Assembly (NCBI GenBank): GCA_002439735.1
Contig: DJPG01000131.1
Location: 1 to 36,931, forward strand
Direction of reading: 5' to 3'
Source of the DNA: Firmicutes bacterium UBA6418
GTDB taxonomy: Bacteria > Bacillota > Clostridia > Peptostreptococcales > Anaerovoracaceae
Length of the DNA: 36,931 bases
In this document: positions 30,032 through 36,931 of the stretch, in pieces
Layout: each line of letters starts with the position of its first letter
Numbering within the stretch: the first letter of the stretch is position 1
Translations under genes and position numbers: made by a program
Notes under the pieces: generated by a model
Database searches by the model: none
Told to the model about the DNA's origin: nothing
The model's input: only the letters and a program-made list of their open reading frames with translations

Positions 30032-30751
30032 TTAGGCTTTCCTGCATTCCGCTTCCGCATCTGCTTTTTCAATCTTTATTTTTCGAGTTTCCCCACAATA
30101 CAGATCCAGGAAGAGGACTTCATTTCGGAGAACGCTCTCCTTATCCAGCAATATCTTCAAGGCTTCGCTGACTTGTACAGCAGCAACCGCTGCCGGCGTA
30201 AAAGCTGGATTTCCGATTTTTTCCGCTTCCTGCTGATCCTCGCGGTTTGTATTCTGATACAGTTTGTGCAATGTCCGGTCGCCCGGCATTACCGTACAGA
30301 CCTGTCCGAACCAGCCGCCGACGGCGCCGTGAACCAGCGGTAGCCGGAAAGTCTCGCAAAGCTCTTCCAGCATACACTTTGCCCACGGACTGTCGAGCGC
30401 GTCGACAGCGAGGTCACATCCGTCAAATATCCGTGCCGCGTTCTCCGGACTCAGATACTCCGCAAAGGGTCTGACGGAGACCTCAGAATTGACGCTTTTC
30501 ATCCGTATGGCCGCTGCTTCGGCCTTGTTCTTTCCCAAATTGTCCTCGGTTGCCAAAAGCTGGCGGTTCAGGTTACTCACGCTGAAGCGGTCCCCATCAC
30601 AGGCATGGATGTGGCGGACTCCCAGTCTCCCCAGCATTTCGATCAGATAACCGCCAAGCCCGCCGCAGCCGATCACAGCGACCTTCTTCCGTGCAAGGCT
30701 TTTTTGCTCTGCCGGATCCAATATTCCATTCTTTGTATATCTGTCTATCAT
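30032..30751 (-). CDS. ThiF/MoeB-like E1 adenylyltransferase
   Basis: A 239-residue E1-like protein. Nucleotide-binding VAVIGCGGLGG (residues 24-34) and DGDRFSVSNLNRQLLA (52-67) are the adenylation signature. The GNPAFTPAAVAAVQ block is the family's C-terminal motif. It has no zinc-binding CxxC pairs. It should adenylate the Gly-Gly tail of a MoaD- or ThiS-type carrier; the candidate partner here is the carrier in the oxidoreductase operon at 20066-20299. It lies between moaC and mogA, so a cofactor role fits. Start is 26 bases after moaC, with AGAGGG before the ATG. Confidence 0.85.
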   Translation of the reverse strand: MIDRYTKNGILDPAEQKSLARKKVAVIGCGGLGGYLIEMLGRLGVRHIHACDGDRFSVSNLNRQLLATEDNLGKNKAEAAAIRMKSVNSEVSVRPFAEYLSPENAARIFDGCDLAVDALDSPWAKCMLEELCETFRLPLVHGAVGGWFGQVCTVMPGDRTLHKLYQNTNREDQQEAEKIGNPAFTPAAVAAVQVSEALKILLDKESVLRNEVLFLDLYCGETRKIKIEKADAEAECRKA

Positions 30752-30776
30752 GTTCCCTCTTGTTTCGTAAAAAGCC

Positions 30777-31280
30777 TCATCGGCTCTGCAGCTTTGCTGC
30801 TTTCTCACCTTCACTTATGAAATGGCCGCTCTTGCCTCCGCTCTTTTCGACAAGGTAAACCGCTTCGATCTTCATTTTCTTGTCGATGGCCTTGCACATG
30901 TCATACACCGTCAGCAGCGCGACGCTGACGCCTGTCAGCGCTTCCATCTCGACGCCGGTCTGTCCGCTGCACTTTGCCGTGCACCTGCAGCAGATCCGCA
31001 GATGCGCCTCATCCATTTCCCAGATGATCCCCACGTGAGTCAGGGGCACGATGTGACACATCGGGATCAGGTTCGCGGTTTGTTTCGCGCCCATGATGCC
31101 GGCTGTCGTCGCAACAGTCAGCACAGCGCCTTTTTCGATCGTTCCGCCTTGTACAGCCGCAAAAGCCTCCGCGGACATGCAGATGCTTCCTGCCGCGGTC
31201 GCGACGCGTTTCGTCATCTGCTTCTCGCCCACATCCACCATGCGCGCGTTTCCCTGCTCGTCAAAATGCGTCAAATTCAT
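30777..31280 (-). CDS. moaC: MoaC, cyclic pyranopterin monophosphate synthase
   Basis: A 167-residue MoaC: LTHFDEQGNARMVDVGEK is the N-terminal signature, then AGIMGAKQTANLIPMCHIVP contains the active-site Lys and the conserved H-C-H region, and GVEMEALTGVSVALLTVYDMCKA the central block. It turns the MoaA product into cPMP. The ATG overlaps the stop of the upstream transglycosylase gene by four bases (ATGA), so translation is coupled to a cell-wall gene. Confidence 0.95.
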   Translation of the reverse strand: MNLTHFDEQGNARMVDVGEKQMTKRVATAAGSICMSAEAFAAVQGGTIEKGAVLTVATTAGIMGAKQTANLIPMCHIVPLTHVGIIWEMDEAHLRICCRCTAKCSGQTGVEMEALTGVSVALLTVYDMCKAIDKKMKIEAVYLVEKSGGKSGHFISEGEKAAKLQSR

Positions 31281-32008
31281 CCTTCACTTTCCTTTCTGTC
31301 GTCTCTGTCGTCTGGAGGCTGTGAAAGTTCTCCTTCTTTAATATAACCGTTTTCGACCATGCAAGTCAAGACCTGCTGTCTGCGTTCCTCTGCCAGTTTC
31401 GGATTCACAGTCGGCGCGTAGACGGACGGGGCGTTAGGAATGCCCGCCAGCATCGTGCACTCATAGTCGTTCATGTCGATCGGATCTTTGTCATAATATC
31501 CGTGTGCGGCATCGTAGATGTTATAGTAGCCGGAGCCAAAGTAAATAGAATTGACATACAGTTCAAACAGCGTTTTTTTATCACAAAGCTCTTCCAGATC
31601 ATGTGCCACGAAAACTTCCGCGACCTTTCGCGTAAACTTTTTTTCCTGTGTAAAGTACATATTCTTAGCCAGTTGCTGTGTGATCGTGCTGCCCCCTTCG
31701 ATCAGACGTCTTGCTTCGATATTGTGCCACATCGCCCTGCTGGTCGCCAGAATGTCAAAGCCGCGGTGCTGGAAAAAGCGCCGATCCTCCGCAGCGATGA
31801 CCGCTTCGATATACCGTTTCGGCAGTTCGTCATAGGTTGTATAATGTTCCTGCTCTTCGATCGCCACGACCTTCTCGCTGACCGGAACCGCTGTCGTCAC
31901 TTGTTTGTACAGCCGGTATCCGTTATAGGTCACGATCCCCCCTGCTGTGATGCCGATCACCAGCATGACCGCGAGCAGATTTTCGATCAGTTTTTTCATC
32001 CCCATCAT
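31277..32008 (-). CDS. Monofunctional peptidoglycan transglycosylase (GT51)
   Basis: A membrane-anchored GT51 enzyme, about 243 residues from the ATG at 32008. The N-terminal helix is VMLVIGITAGGIVTY. Catalytic motifs are EDRRFFQHRGFD (Glu in the first), GGSTITQQLAKN and KKFTRKVAEVF, with the FELYVNSIYFGSGYYNIYDAA block after. It polymerises lipid II glycan strands. There is no transpeptidase domain, so MtgA-like. A GTG at 32041 or ATG at 31999 could be the true start; ribosome sites are weak for all. It heads the cofactor operon by position and overlaps moaC by four bases. The functional link is not obvious. Confidence 0.85.
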   Translation of the reverse strand: MMGMKKLIENLLAVMLVIGITAGGIVTYNGYRLYKQVTTAVPVSEKVVAIEEQEHYTTYDELPKRYIEAVIAAEDRRFFQHRGFDILATSRAMWHNIEARRLIEGGSTITQQLAKNMYFTQEKKFTRKVAEVFVAHDLEELCDKKTLFELYVNSIYFGSGYYNIYDAAHGYYDKDPIDMNDYECTMLAGIPNAPSVYAPTVNPKLAEERRQQVLTCMVENGYIKEGELSQPPDDRDDRKESEG

Positions 32009-32077
32009 CTCTTTCCGCTGTGCGCGTCTTTTGCTTCTCACCTGCGCTCGCTACGCACAAACTCTTTTCGTATCTTT

Positions 32078-32105
32078 ATACTACCACAAAAACGCCATGC
32101 GTAAA
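32078..32105 (-). promoter_or_regulatory. Possible promoter of the cofactor operon
   Basis: TTTACG (32100-32105) and TAGTAT (32078-32083) are 16 bases apart on the minus strand, upstream of the transglycosylase gene, which is first in the operon. The match is moderate. Confidence 0.35.
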
Positions 32106-32121
32106 ACCTGCACTGCCTTAC

Positions 32122-32163
32122 AAAAAAGACCCTGCGCTTACATTTTCGTAAGTTTGCAGAGTC
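32122..32163 (-). terminator. Terminator of the LysO-type gene
   Basis: GACTCTGC pairs with GCAGGGTC, with a nested CTTAC/GTAAG stem between them, followed by TTTTTT on the minus strand. The stem overlaps the stop codon at 32162-32164. Confidence 0.8.
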
Positions 32164-33139
32164 ATCCGAACAAGGCCACGCCGATCGGCAGCCATACCGG
32201 CACCGCCATCGTCGTGATCGTACCGCTGATCAGAGCGACCAAGCCCAGTTCCGGTCCCACCGCTTTGCTCACCGGGATCAGCATCGTGTCCATACAGCCA
32301 CCGGCGCCGGAAGCAATTGGGCTGCCTTTGCTGATCCTGGTCAGGAGCGGCAGCAGTGCTACGGTGAACACATCTCTGGAGACGTTGACCATGAAACCGT
32401 AAACGCCGGCCTCAATACCGTATACTTCGGTCAGAAACGCCCCGCTCATGCTGTAATAACCCATGCCGCTCGCCGAAAGCACCGACCACTTGAGCGGCAC
32501 GCCGAGCAGCAATCCCATCACAAAGCCGCCCAGCAGGCAGCCGGCAAAGATCGACAGTGGCAGGAACAGGATCCTAAGACCCAGTTTCCTGATATAAGTG
32601 AAGACTTCTTTATTCGTTCCCAGAATGATCCCTGCTCCGGTGTACAAAAAGATCAGCGATACCGTGAGCAGGGTGTCTAGCCACGGCGCATCCCCTTTGG
32701 GTAACGCGAAATAACCAATCAAAATACCGAGCAGAATGAACAGCGGCATCAGAATCAGGAGCGGCGAAAAAGTGCTGTGCGCCTCCTCTGTCTGTGCGGC
32801 CTCCGGCAGACCCGGCGTGCGCGCAGCTTCCGCCTGCTTTTCCCGCAGCAAAGCCAGACGGATCTTTTCCAGCGGCATGACCGTTTTTTCGCATAATACC
32901 GTCAGGGCTACGCTACAGGCGATCGCCGCCAGTGAGATCAGCAGGCATTTGATGCCGATGCGCCCGAGGTTTTTCATCACCGTATCCGAGAGACCGATAT
33001 TCAGACCGATGACCGTCATCAGCAGCATCAGCGCTGTATTCATGATCCGGTCGGATGCCTGCAACACATTCGGCGGCAGACCACGCCAGCTGATCACCGC
33101 GCCAAGCGTGACGCAGAGAAACGGAATATAAATGAACAT
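32162..33139 (-). CDS. LysO-family (DUF340) lysine exporter-like protein
   Basis: A 325-residue integral membrane protein with about nine hydrophobic segments and a cytoplasmic linker (residues 85-125). The C-terminal half has VNVSRDVFTVALLPLLTRIS, SPIASGAGGCMDTMLIPVSK and ALISGTITTMAVPVWLP, the signature of the LysO/YbjE family that exports L-lysine. The substrate here is assumed from family only. GGAAAGGAAT precedes the ATG. A TTGCGC-16-TATACT promoter and two palindromic sites lie upstream, so it is probably regulated in response to a small molecule. Confidence 0.85.
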   Translation of the reverse strand: MFIYIPFLCVTLGAVISWRGLPPNVLQASDRIMNTALMLLMTVIGLNIGLSDTVMKNLGRIGIKCLLISLAAIACSVALTVLCEKTVMPLEKIRLALLREKQAEAARTPGLPEAAQTEEAHSTFSPLLILMPLFILLGILIGYFALPKGDAPWLDTLLTVSLIFLYTGAGIILGTNKEVFTYIRKLGLRILFLPLSIFAGCLLGGFVMGLLLGVPLKWSVLSASGMGYYSMSGAFLTEVYGIEAGVYGFMVNVSRDVFTVALLPLLTRISKGSPIASGAGGCMDTMLIPVSKAVGPELGLVALISGTITTMAVPVWLPIGVALFG

Positions 33140-33204
33140 AAAGGATTCCTTTCCGATGCAGAGTTTGTTCTTCGCGGGTTCCGCAGAAAAATCCCCCTAA
33201 AACC

Positions 33205-33232
33205 AGTATAGCATACAAAAAAGGAAGCGCAA
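33205..33232 (-). promoter_or_regulatory. Promoter of the LysO-type gene
   Basis: TTGCGC (33227-33232) and TATACT (33205-33210) are 16 bases apart on the minus strand. Confidence 0.6.
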
Positions 33233-33264
33233 GCTATTTTCCTCATAGCTGTTCCAATATTTTA

Positions 33265-33305
33265 TTCTAATGCATTAGAACTTATTTTGCTCTAACGCAT
33301 TCGAG
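33265..33305. promoter_or_regulatory. Paired palindromic operator-like sites
   Basis: TTCTAATGCATTAGAA (33265-33280) is a perfect 16-base palindrome. Centred 25 bases away, CTCTAACGCATTCGAG (33290-33305) is an imperfect copy of the same shape. Both lie about 33 to 73 bases upstream of the -35 box of the LysO-type gene. The spacing and symmetry suit a dimeric regulator of MarR or similar type, probably an activator. The regulator is not in the window. Confidence 0.55.
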
Positions 33306-33333
33306 GCTTCGCTGTCAAGTCTAAAAATGCCCA

Positions 33334-33378
33334 AACAAAAACACCCGCGCCGGAACGTAAGGTTCCGATGCGGGTGCA
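33334..33378 (-). terminator. Terminator of the acetolactate decarboxylase gene
   Basis: CACCCGCATCGGAAC pairs with GTTCCGGCGCGGGTG with a short loop, followed by TTTTTGTTT on the minus strand, 23 bases after the stop codon. Confidence 0.85.
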
Positions 33379-33401
33379 CTCTTACAGTCTCTTTTGCAGT
33401 C

Positions 33402-34118
33402 TTACTTCTTCGCGCCCTCGACTGCCGCGGTTTTCGCGCTCAGATCTTCGCAAAGATCACGCTCCGCGAATTCCGGGTTCTGCGGAAGTGTCAGGTCAAA
33501 ACGTTCGATCTTGTTGATCTTGACACTCAGTTTATCTGCGGACAGACCCAGGATATGACCGCCCTGCGTCTTATCGCCGCTCAGGTAATGGAAGTGCCAG
33601 CCCGGCAGATTGATGCCGTTGACAAAGGCCGGACAGAAGACCGCGATCACATTGCCGTGGGTATTCGTATAATGGAATTCCCGCTGGTTCTGCGCGACCT
33701 CGGACAAGGTCGGATAAGGTTTTTCACATGCAAAGCAGCTACGGACATGCATCGTCTTAAAATCGCCGACGGCTTTGATCATATAGAATACATTCTTGTT
33801 ATCCTTGACAAGCGGTTCCAAAGCCTCCTTGAGCGCTTCGATATCCTTGATGTCTTTGAGTTCCGTTTCCGCAACACTTTCGTTGAACTGCGCGACCGTA
33901 CCAAAAGCCACACCGTCCTCCGGTTTCATCTCCACGACTTTGCCGTCCGCACCTGCCTTATAGGCCACGCCATCCTCAAAGATTGCCTCGCCGTCCAAAC
34001 CGCGATAGGTTCCGATCCCGGTATCCGCATGATGCAGGAACTCCTTCACGCTGACGGTTTCATCAAAATTACCCAACATAAGCGCATTTAACGTTGATGC
34101 TTGTACTAAAGTTTTCAT
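33402..34118 (-). CDS. budA: Acetolactate decarboxylase
   Basis: A 238-residue enzyme that converts acetolactate to acetoin. GWHFHYLSGDKTQGGHILGL (near residue 170-190) carries the zinc-binding His residues of the family; EFHYTNTHGNVIAVFCP precedes it. The N-terminal ALMLGNFDETVSVKEFLHHAD and GIGTYRGLDGEAI blocks are typical. Length is usual. No acetolactate synthase gene is beside it. GAGGGATG precedes the ATG and a strong terminator ends it. It is 123 bases downstream of the KdgT-type permease gene on the same strand. Confidence 0.9.
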   Translation of the reverse strand: MKTLVQASTLNALMLGNFDETVSVKEFLHHADTGIGTYRGLDGEAIFEDGVAYKAGADGKVVEMKPEDGVAFGTVAQFNESVAETELKDIKDIEALKEALEPLVKDNKNVFYMIKAVGDFKTMHVRSCFACEKPYPTLSEVAQNQREFHYTNTHGNVIAVFCPAFVNGINLPGWHFHYLSGDKTQGGHILGLSADKLSVKINKIERFDLTLPQNPEFAERDLCEDLSAKTAAVEGAKK

Positions 34119-34241
34119 AACGACATCCCTCTTTTCGTATCTTTTTGATCGTCTTTCATTTTTTAACTTTCAAAATTTTAATTTTTTGTCTTTGTCTTTT
34201 TCTCTGAAAAGTTCAACCATCGCCGTTGCCGGTTCGCCTTA

Positions 34242-35279
34242 TTATTTCGCATCCGCAGTCGAATGACCAGGATGTTTTCCTTTGAGCTTTGGCTCTTCGT
34301 CTGCCGGATGTTTGGTCAGAATGTATTTCACCATGAATGGGCAAAGGATGTTCGTGATGGCAAGTACGAATGCCAAAACCGCAACACTCGAATCGACATA
34401 CGGCTCAAACAATGTGTTGGAAGATGCCGCCATCGACGGAATGACTAACGCAACACCTGCCAGTGAACCGCTTGCGAATGACGCGTACCCCGGTCTGTGC
34501 AATACTGTTCTCTCAAAAATATAGGACGGTGTAATGACGATGATAAAATACAGTACACTCAGAAGCAATCCCTGCGGGATCATCTTAAACGCTTCGATCA
34601 GGTTGATGGTCGAACCGAATTCAAAGCCGAGGAACGGCAGGATGATCGCATTGCCGCCTGCGAATACTTTGCGGATATCCATATCCAGGTTGCCAAAAAT
34701 CATACCTAAAATGAACGGAATGATCAAGGAAATGATCTGCATAATCTGCGCTTTTCCAAATCCTGATTCTCCGTAGAAGCCTAAGAACAAAAGCGGAAGC
34801 AACGGCATCGAGCAAATCAGCATAATGCCAAAGCTTGCTTTATCGGCTTTATCACCGAACGGAGAAATGATACCCATATAAAGCGCTGCATTTGCACTGG
34901 TTACCGCGCAGACAAAGGCTAAGAAGGAAACCCCCAAAAATCCTTCATATCCAAATGCCAGATAAAACAGCGCACATAAAATGTACGCAACGCCTAGTCT
35001 GACGAGGATCAACCGCACGCCTCTGCGCATTGCGTCCTTAATATCAGACATTTTCAACTGCGTACCGGTGCAGAACAGCATCAAACCGATAATCAGCATC
35101 TGACCGGAGGAAGAGAACATATCCTTCATCGGGTTGCCCAAGGTTCCCCATAAGTCAAAATTTAAAAAGCCCTCACAAATTGTTGTGATGATCGCACCGA
35201 TGATCAATGGTACGAACATGGTGCCTGCCGGCACCTTTTGAAGTGATTTCCAAATGTTCACATTCTTTCTAGTCTCCAT
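34242..35279 (-). CDS. KdgT-family permease (2-keto-3-deoxygluconate type)
   Basis: A 345-residue membrane protein of about ten helices. VPAGTMFVPLIIGAIITTIC at the start and FILGMIFGNLDMDIRKVFAG with ILPFLGFEFGSTINL (residues 195-235) match the KdgT family. The family takes up 2-keto-3-deoxygluconate by proton symport; the substrate here is not proven and no hexuronate degradation genes are in the window. AGAGGTG precedes the ATG. It is divergent from a PucR-type regulator, which may control it. Confidence 0.8.
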   Translation of the reverse strand: METRKNVNIWKSLQKVPAGTMFVPLIIGAIITTICEGFLNFDLWGTLGNPMKDMFSSSGQMLIIGLMLFCTGTQLKMSDIKDAMRRGVRLILVRLGVAYILCALFYLAFGYEGFLGVSFLAFVCAVTSANAALYMGIISPFGDKADKASFGIMLICSMPLLPLLFLGFYGESGFGKAQIMQIISLIIPFILGMIFGNLDMDIRKVFAGGNAIILPFLGFEFGSTINLIEAFKMIPQGLLLSVLYFIIVITPSYIFERTVLHRPGYASFASGSLAGVALVIPSMAASSNTLFEPYVDSSVAVLAFVLAITNILCPFMVKYILTKHPADEEPKLKGKHPGHSTADAK

Positions 35280-35392
35280 ATTTTTTCACCTCTTGTTCCT
35301 TTTGCCTTTGATTTTTCAGTTTTCGAAATTGTCCCTTTTCGCCTTTTTTCGAATCTCTATCCCTTTTGCACCTATAATTTAATGCATACCGC

Positions 35393-35421
35393 TTGCTTTT
35401 ACAATATTCAAGCAGTATAAT
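35393..35421 (+). promoter_or_regulatory. Promoter of the PucR-type regulator gene
   Basis: TTGCTT (35393-35398) and TATAAT (35416-35421) are 17 bases apart. An inverted repeat GCTTG/CAAGC (35391-35395 and 35409-35413) spans the -35 and spacer and could be an autoregulatory operator shared with the divergent permease gene. Confidence 0.65.
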
Positions 35422-35478
35422 ATTTTTAGTCTCTTTTGTGCAAAAAGCACAATGGTACAGAAAGGAAAGAGGTTGCCT

Positions 35479-36681
35479 ATGGATGTGCAAACATTATTAT
35501 CGGATTTTTTCCGCCAGGATGATCTAAAGCGGCTTGCGGCAGACAGCGCCGCGATCTTAGACTGTCCGCTGTTGGTTGTGGATGCGGCCTTTCACATCGT
35601 CGCATATTCTGCGCCTGCGGATTTTCACGACAAAGTTTTTAACAACGCCGTAAACCATGGCGAAATCACTTATGAAGCGGGAGCGCTGATCAGCACAGAT
35701 TCGGAAATCATCGCTGGGCGCGAAATTTATATAAATCTGCCTGACAGTCCGTTTACGCGTCGCGTTGCGCCGCTCAACAGTTCCGGCATTCGTCTGGGCT
35801 ATCTGATCTGCGTCGATTCGGATGGACATATCCGCATGATCCCGGATGAAACCTTGCGGACTGTCGAGGCAGTTCTGTCCAAACAGCTCTTTATGGAAAA
35901 CACCCGCCAGGACAGGCTTTTCGATACGGCGGAAGAAGTGCTGGCACATCTTTTGAGCGGCAATTTCTCGGCAGAGCCGTATTTTCGCCTGCAAGCCTCT
36001 ACAACCTATCTGGCGGATTTTCATCCCAAGGCCTTTGCTCTGATCAACCTGGAGGGCTATCATAACCTGTATCTGGGCAATCATCGATTAAAAGATGAAT
36101 TGAGCTATCATTTTTATGCCTCTCATCCTTTTATCTATCAGGGTGATATCTTTATGTTCCTGCACGAAAACTATGATGCTGCCGCGCTGCAGACACTGGC
36201 GGACGAATTTCATCTGAAGATTTTGATCTCCAATCCGATCGGCAAGCTTTTTGATCTTCCGCGCCTCTATCGCTCCGCGAAGGAAGCCACGAAGATCCTT
36301 GTGGAATCCGTCGCCGAGAAAGCCGGTGTTGTTTTGAAAGTTTCAGACCTCAGCTCCCTGATTTTGCTGACGGCGCTCAAGGATCGCACCGACCTGATTA
36401 ACGAAAAGGTAAAAGCACTTGCCGTTTACGACACAAAGAAAGACAGCCAATACTGCGAAACCCTGTACCGCTATCTCGTTTCCGGTAATTCCCTGAAGGA
36501 TACCTGCGAATCGCTCTTCACGCACCGCAATACCGTTCTCTATCGGATCCGACGCATGAAAGAAGATTTCGCGCTCCCGCTTGATGACCCGTCGCAACAC
36601 CTGAATCTGCTGCTTTCCACGGCTCTGATCTTGCTGCGTGCGCAGGGGCCGACCTTTTTCCTCCCAAAGGATCTATCTTAA
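35479..36681 (+). CDS. PucR/CdaR-type transcriptional regulator
   Basis: A 400-residue regulator. The C-terminal helix-turn-helix of the HTH_30 type is YLVSGNSLKDTCESLFTHRN followed by TVLYRIRRMKEDF, the PucR/CdaR signature. The N-terminal and middle parts resemble a ligand-sensing GAF-like domain (PLLVVDAAFHIVAYSAP near residue 25). The start with GAAAGAGG before ATG at 35479 is preferred to one nine codons earlier. It is divergent from the KdgT-type gene and followed by a carboxyltransferase gene; either could be a target. The effector is not known. Confidence 0.8.
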   Translation: MDVQTLLSDFFRQDDLKRLAADSAAILDCPLLVVDAAFHIVAYSAPADFHDKVFNNAVNHGEITYEAGALISTDSEIIAGREIYINLPDSPFTRRVAPLNSSGIRLGYLICVDSDGHIRMIPDETLRTVEAVLSKQLFMENTRQDRLFDTAEEVLAHLLSGNFSAEPYFRLQASTTYLADFHPKAFALINLEGYHNLYLGNHRLKDELSYHFYASHPFIYQGDIFMFLHENYDAAALQTLADEFHLKILISNPIGKLFDLPRLYRSAKEATKILVESVAEKAGVVLKVSDLSSLILLTALKDRTDLINEKVKALAVYDTKKDSQYCETLYRYLVSGNSLKDTCESLFTHRNTVLYRIRRMKEDFALPLDDPSQHLNLLLSTALILLRAQGPTFFLPKDLS

Positions 36682-36766
36682 AAAAAGAAGTTTCCTAAAA
36701 AATTTTTTTAATATTTTAAGTCTGTGAAAAAATTTCTTTGCATTCTTTCTTTTCTTTTGAAAGCAC

Positions 36767-36795
36767 TTGAAATTATCCACGCAGCACATTAAAAT
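36767..36795 (+). promoter_or_regulatory. Promoter of the carboxyltransferase gene
   Basis: TTGAAA (36767-36772) and TAAAAT (36790-36795) are 17 bases apart; an AAGGAGAG ribosome site and ATG follow. The preceding A/T-rich stretch (36682-36766) holds no clear terminator hairpin. Confidence 0.65.
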
Positions 36796-36830
36796 GAGGT
36801 GAAACGAACAAACAAGGAGAGTGAAAGAGA

Positions 36831-36931
36831 ATGCATACAAACGAAGTTTTGAAGCTGCTCTTTGATGATAACAGTTTTATGCAAATCGGAGCCGGAGAAA
36901 ACGAAAACATCACCATCGGGTACGGAACCGT
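36831..36931 (+). CDS. Start of a carboxyltransferase-domain protein, partial
   Basis: The first 33 codons of a gene cut by the window edge: MHTNEVLKLLFDDNSFMQIG then an ITIGYGTV block. A 'LFD--SF-EIGA' segment followed by 'GYGTV' is how carboxyltransferase subunits of biotin-dependent decarboxylases and acyl-CoA carboxylases begin. The remaining sequence would be needed to name it. AAGGAGAG lies 12 bases before the ATG. Confidence 0.6.
   Translation, partial: MHTNEVLKLLFDDNSFMQIGAGENENITIGYGT

Noticed and set aside
1..36931. CRISPR arrays, insertion sequences, rRNA genes
   Set aside because: No regular spaced repeats, no terminal inverted repeats with a DDE-type transposase and no rRNA-like sequence were seen.

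Overview
The window looks like a chromosomal segment of a strictly anaerobic, low-to-mid GC Firmicute of the class Clostridia. The evidence is AGGAGG-type ribosome sites, TTGxxx-17-TATAAT promoters, several lipoproteins with an FAAC-type lipobox, tungsten/aldehyde:ferredoxin oxidoreductase metabolism, a nitroreductase-ferredoxin fusion, Rpn-type nuclease and relics of a clostridial conjugative element. I cannot name the species from sequence alone.

Layout. 1-6.3 kb: a two-gene lipoprotein operon (DHHW-like SGNH protein and a Pro/Ser/Lys-rich lipoprotein), a small operon of two very short genes, two unrecognised genes, a broken Ser/Thr kinase, an Rpn-family nuclease and a broken DUF3137 membrane protein. 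6.4-8.9 kb: a large MalT-type LuxR regulator. 9.1-13.8 kb: a fossil of an integrative conjugative element lying on the 3' side of a tRNA-Leu gene. It holds DUF4411, DUF6329-like and VirB4/NlpC-P60 remnants and an apparently intact DUF6103 gene. Embedded in it are an intact secreted C10/C39-like cysteine peptidase, a membrane-anchored partner and a 27-residue microgene with its own promoter and terminator. 13.8-18 kb: tRNA-Leu(CAG), an AI-2E-type permease, a ferredoxin-nitroreductase, a tyrosine recombinase and a GH18 hydrolase.

18.1-32 kb is the core of the window: a tungsten cofactor system. On the plus strand are the tungsten aldehyde:ferredoxin oxidoreductase, a MoaD/ThiS-like protein, a four-cluster ferredoxin and an iron alcohol dehydrogenase. 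Converging on them is a long minus-strand series in transcription order: GT51 transglycosylase, moaC, ThiF/MoeB-like, mogA, a 91-residue mini-MOSC, moaA, MOSC, a probable Moco/Tuco riboswitch, tupA, tupB, tupC, moeA, and a moeA fused to a periplasmic-binding-type domain. Tup proteins import tungstate, the Moa/Mog/Moe proteins build the pyranopterin cofactor, and the oxidoreductase uses it. The alcohol dehydrogenase could take the aldehyde on to an alcohol. The tungstate-binding protein appears circularly permuted: the segment that normally ends TupA is at its N-terminus.

32-37 kb: a LysO-type exporter with two palindromic operator-like sites upstream, acetolactate decarboxylase (BudA), a KdgT-type permease, a divergent PucR/CdaR-type regulator, and the start of a carboxyltransferase gene that runs off the end.
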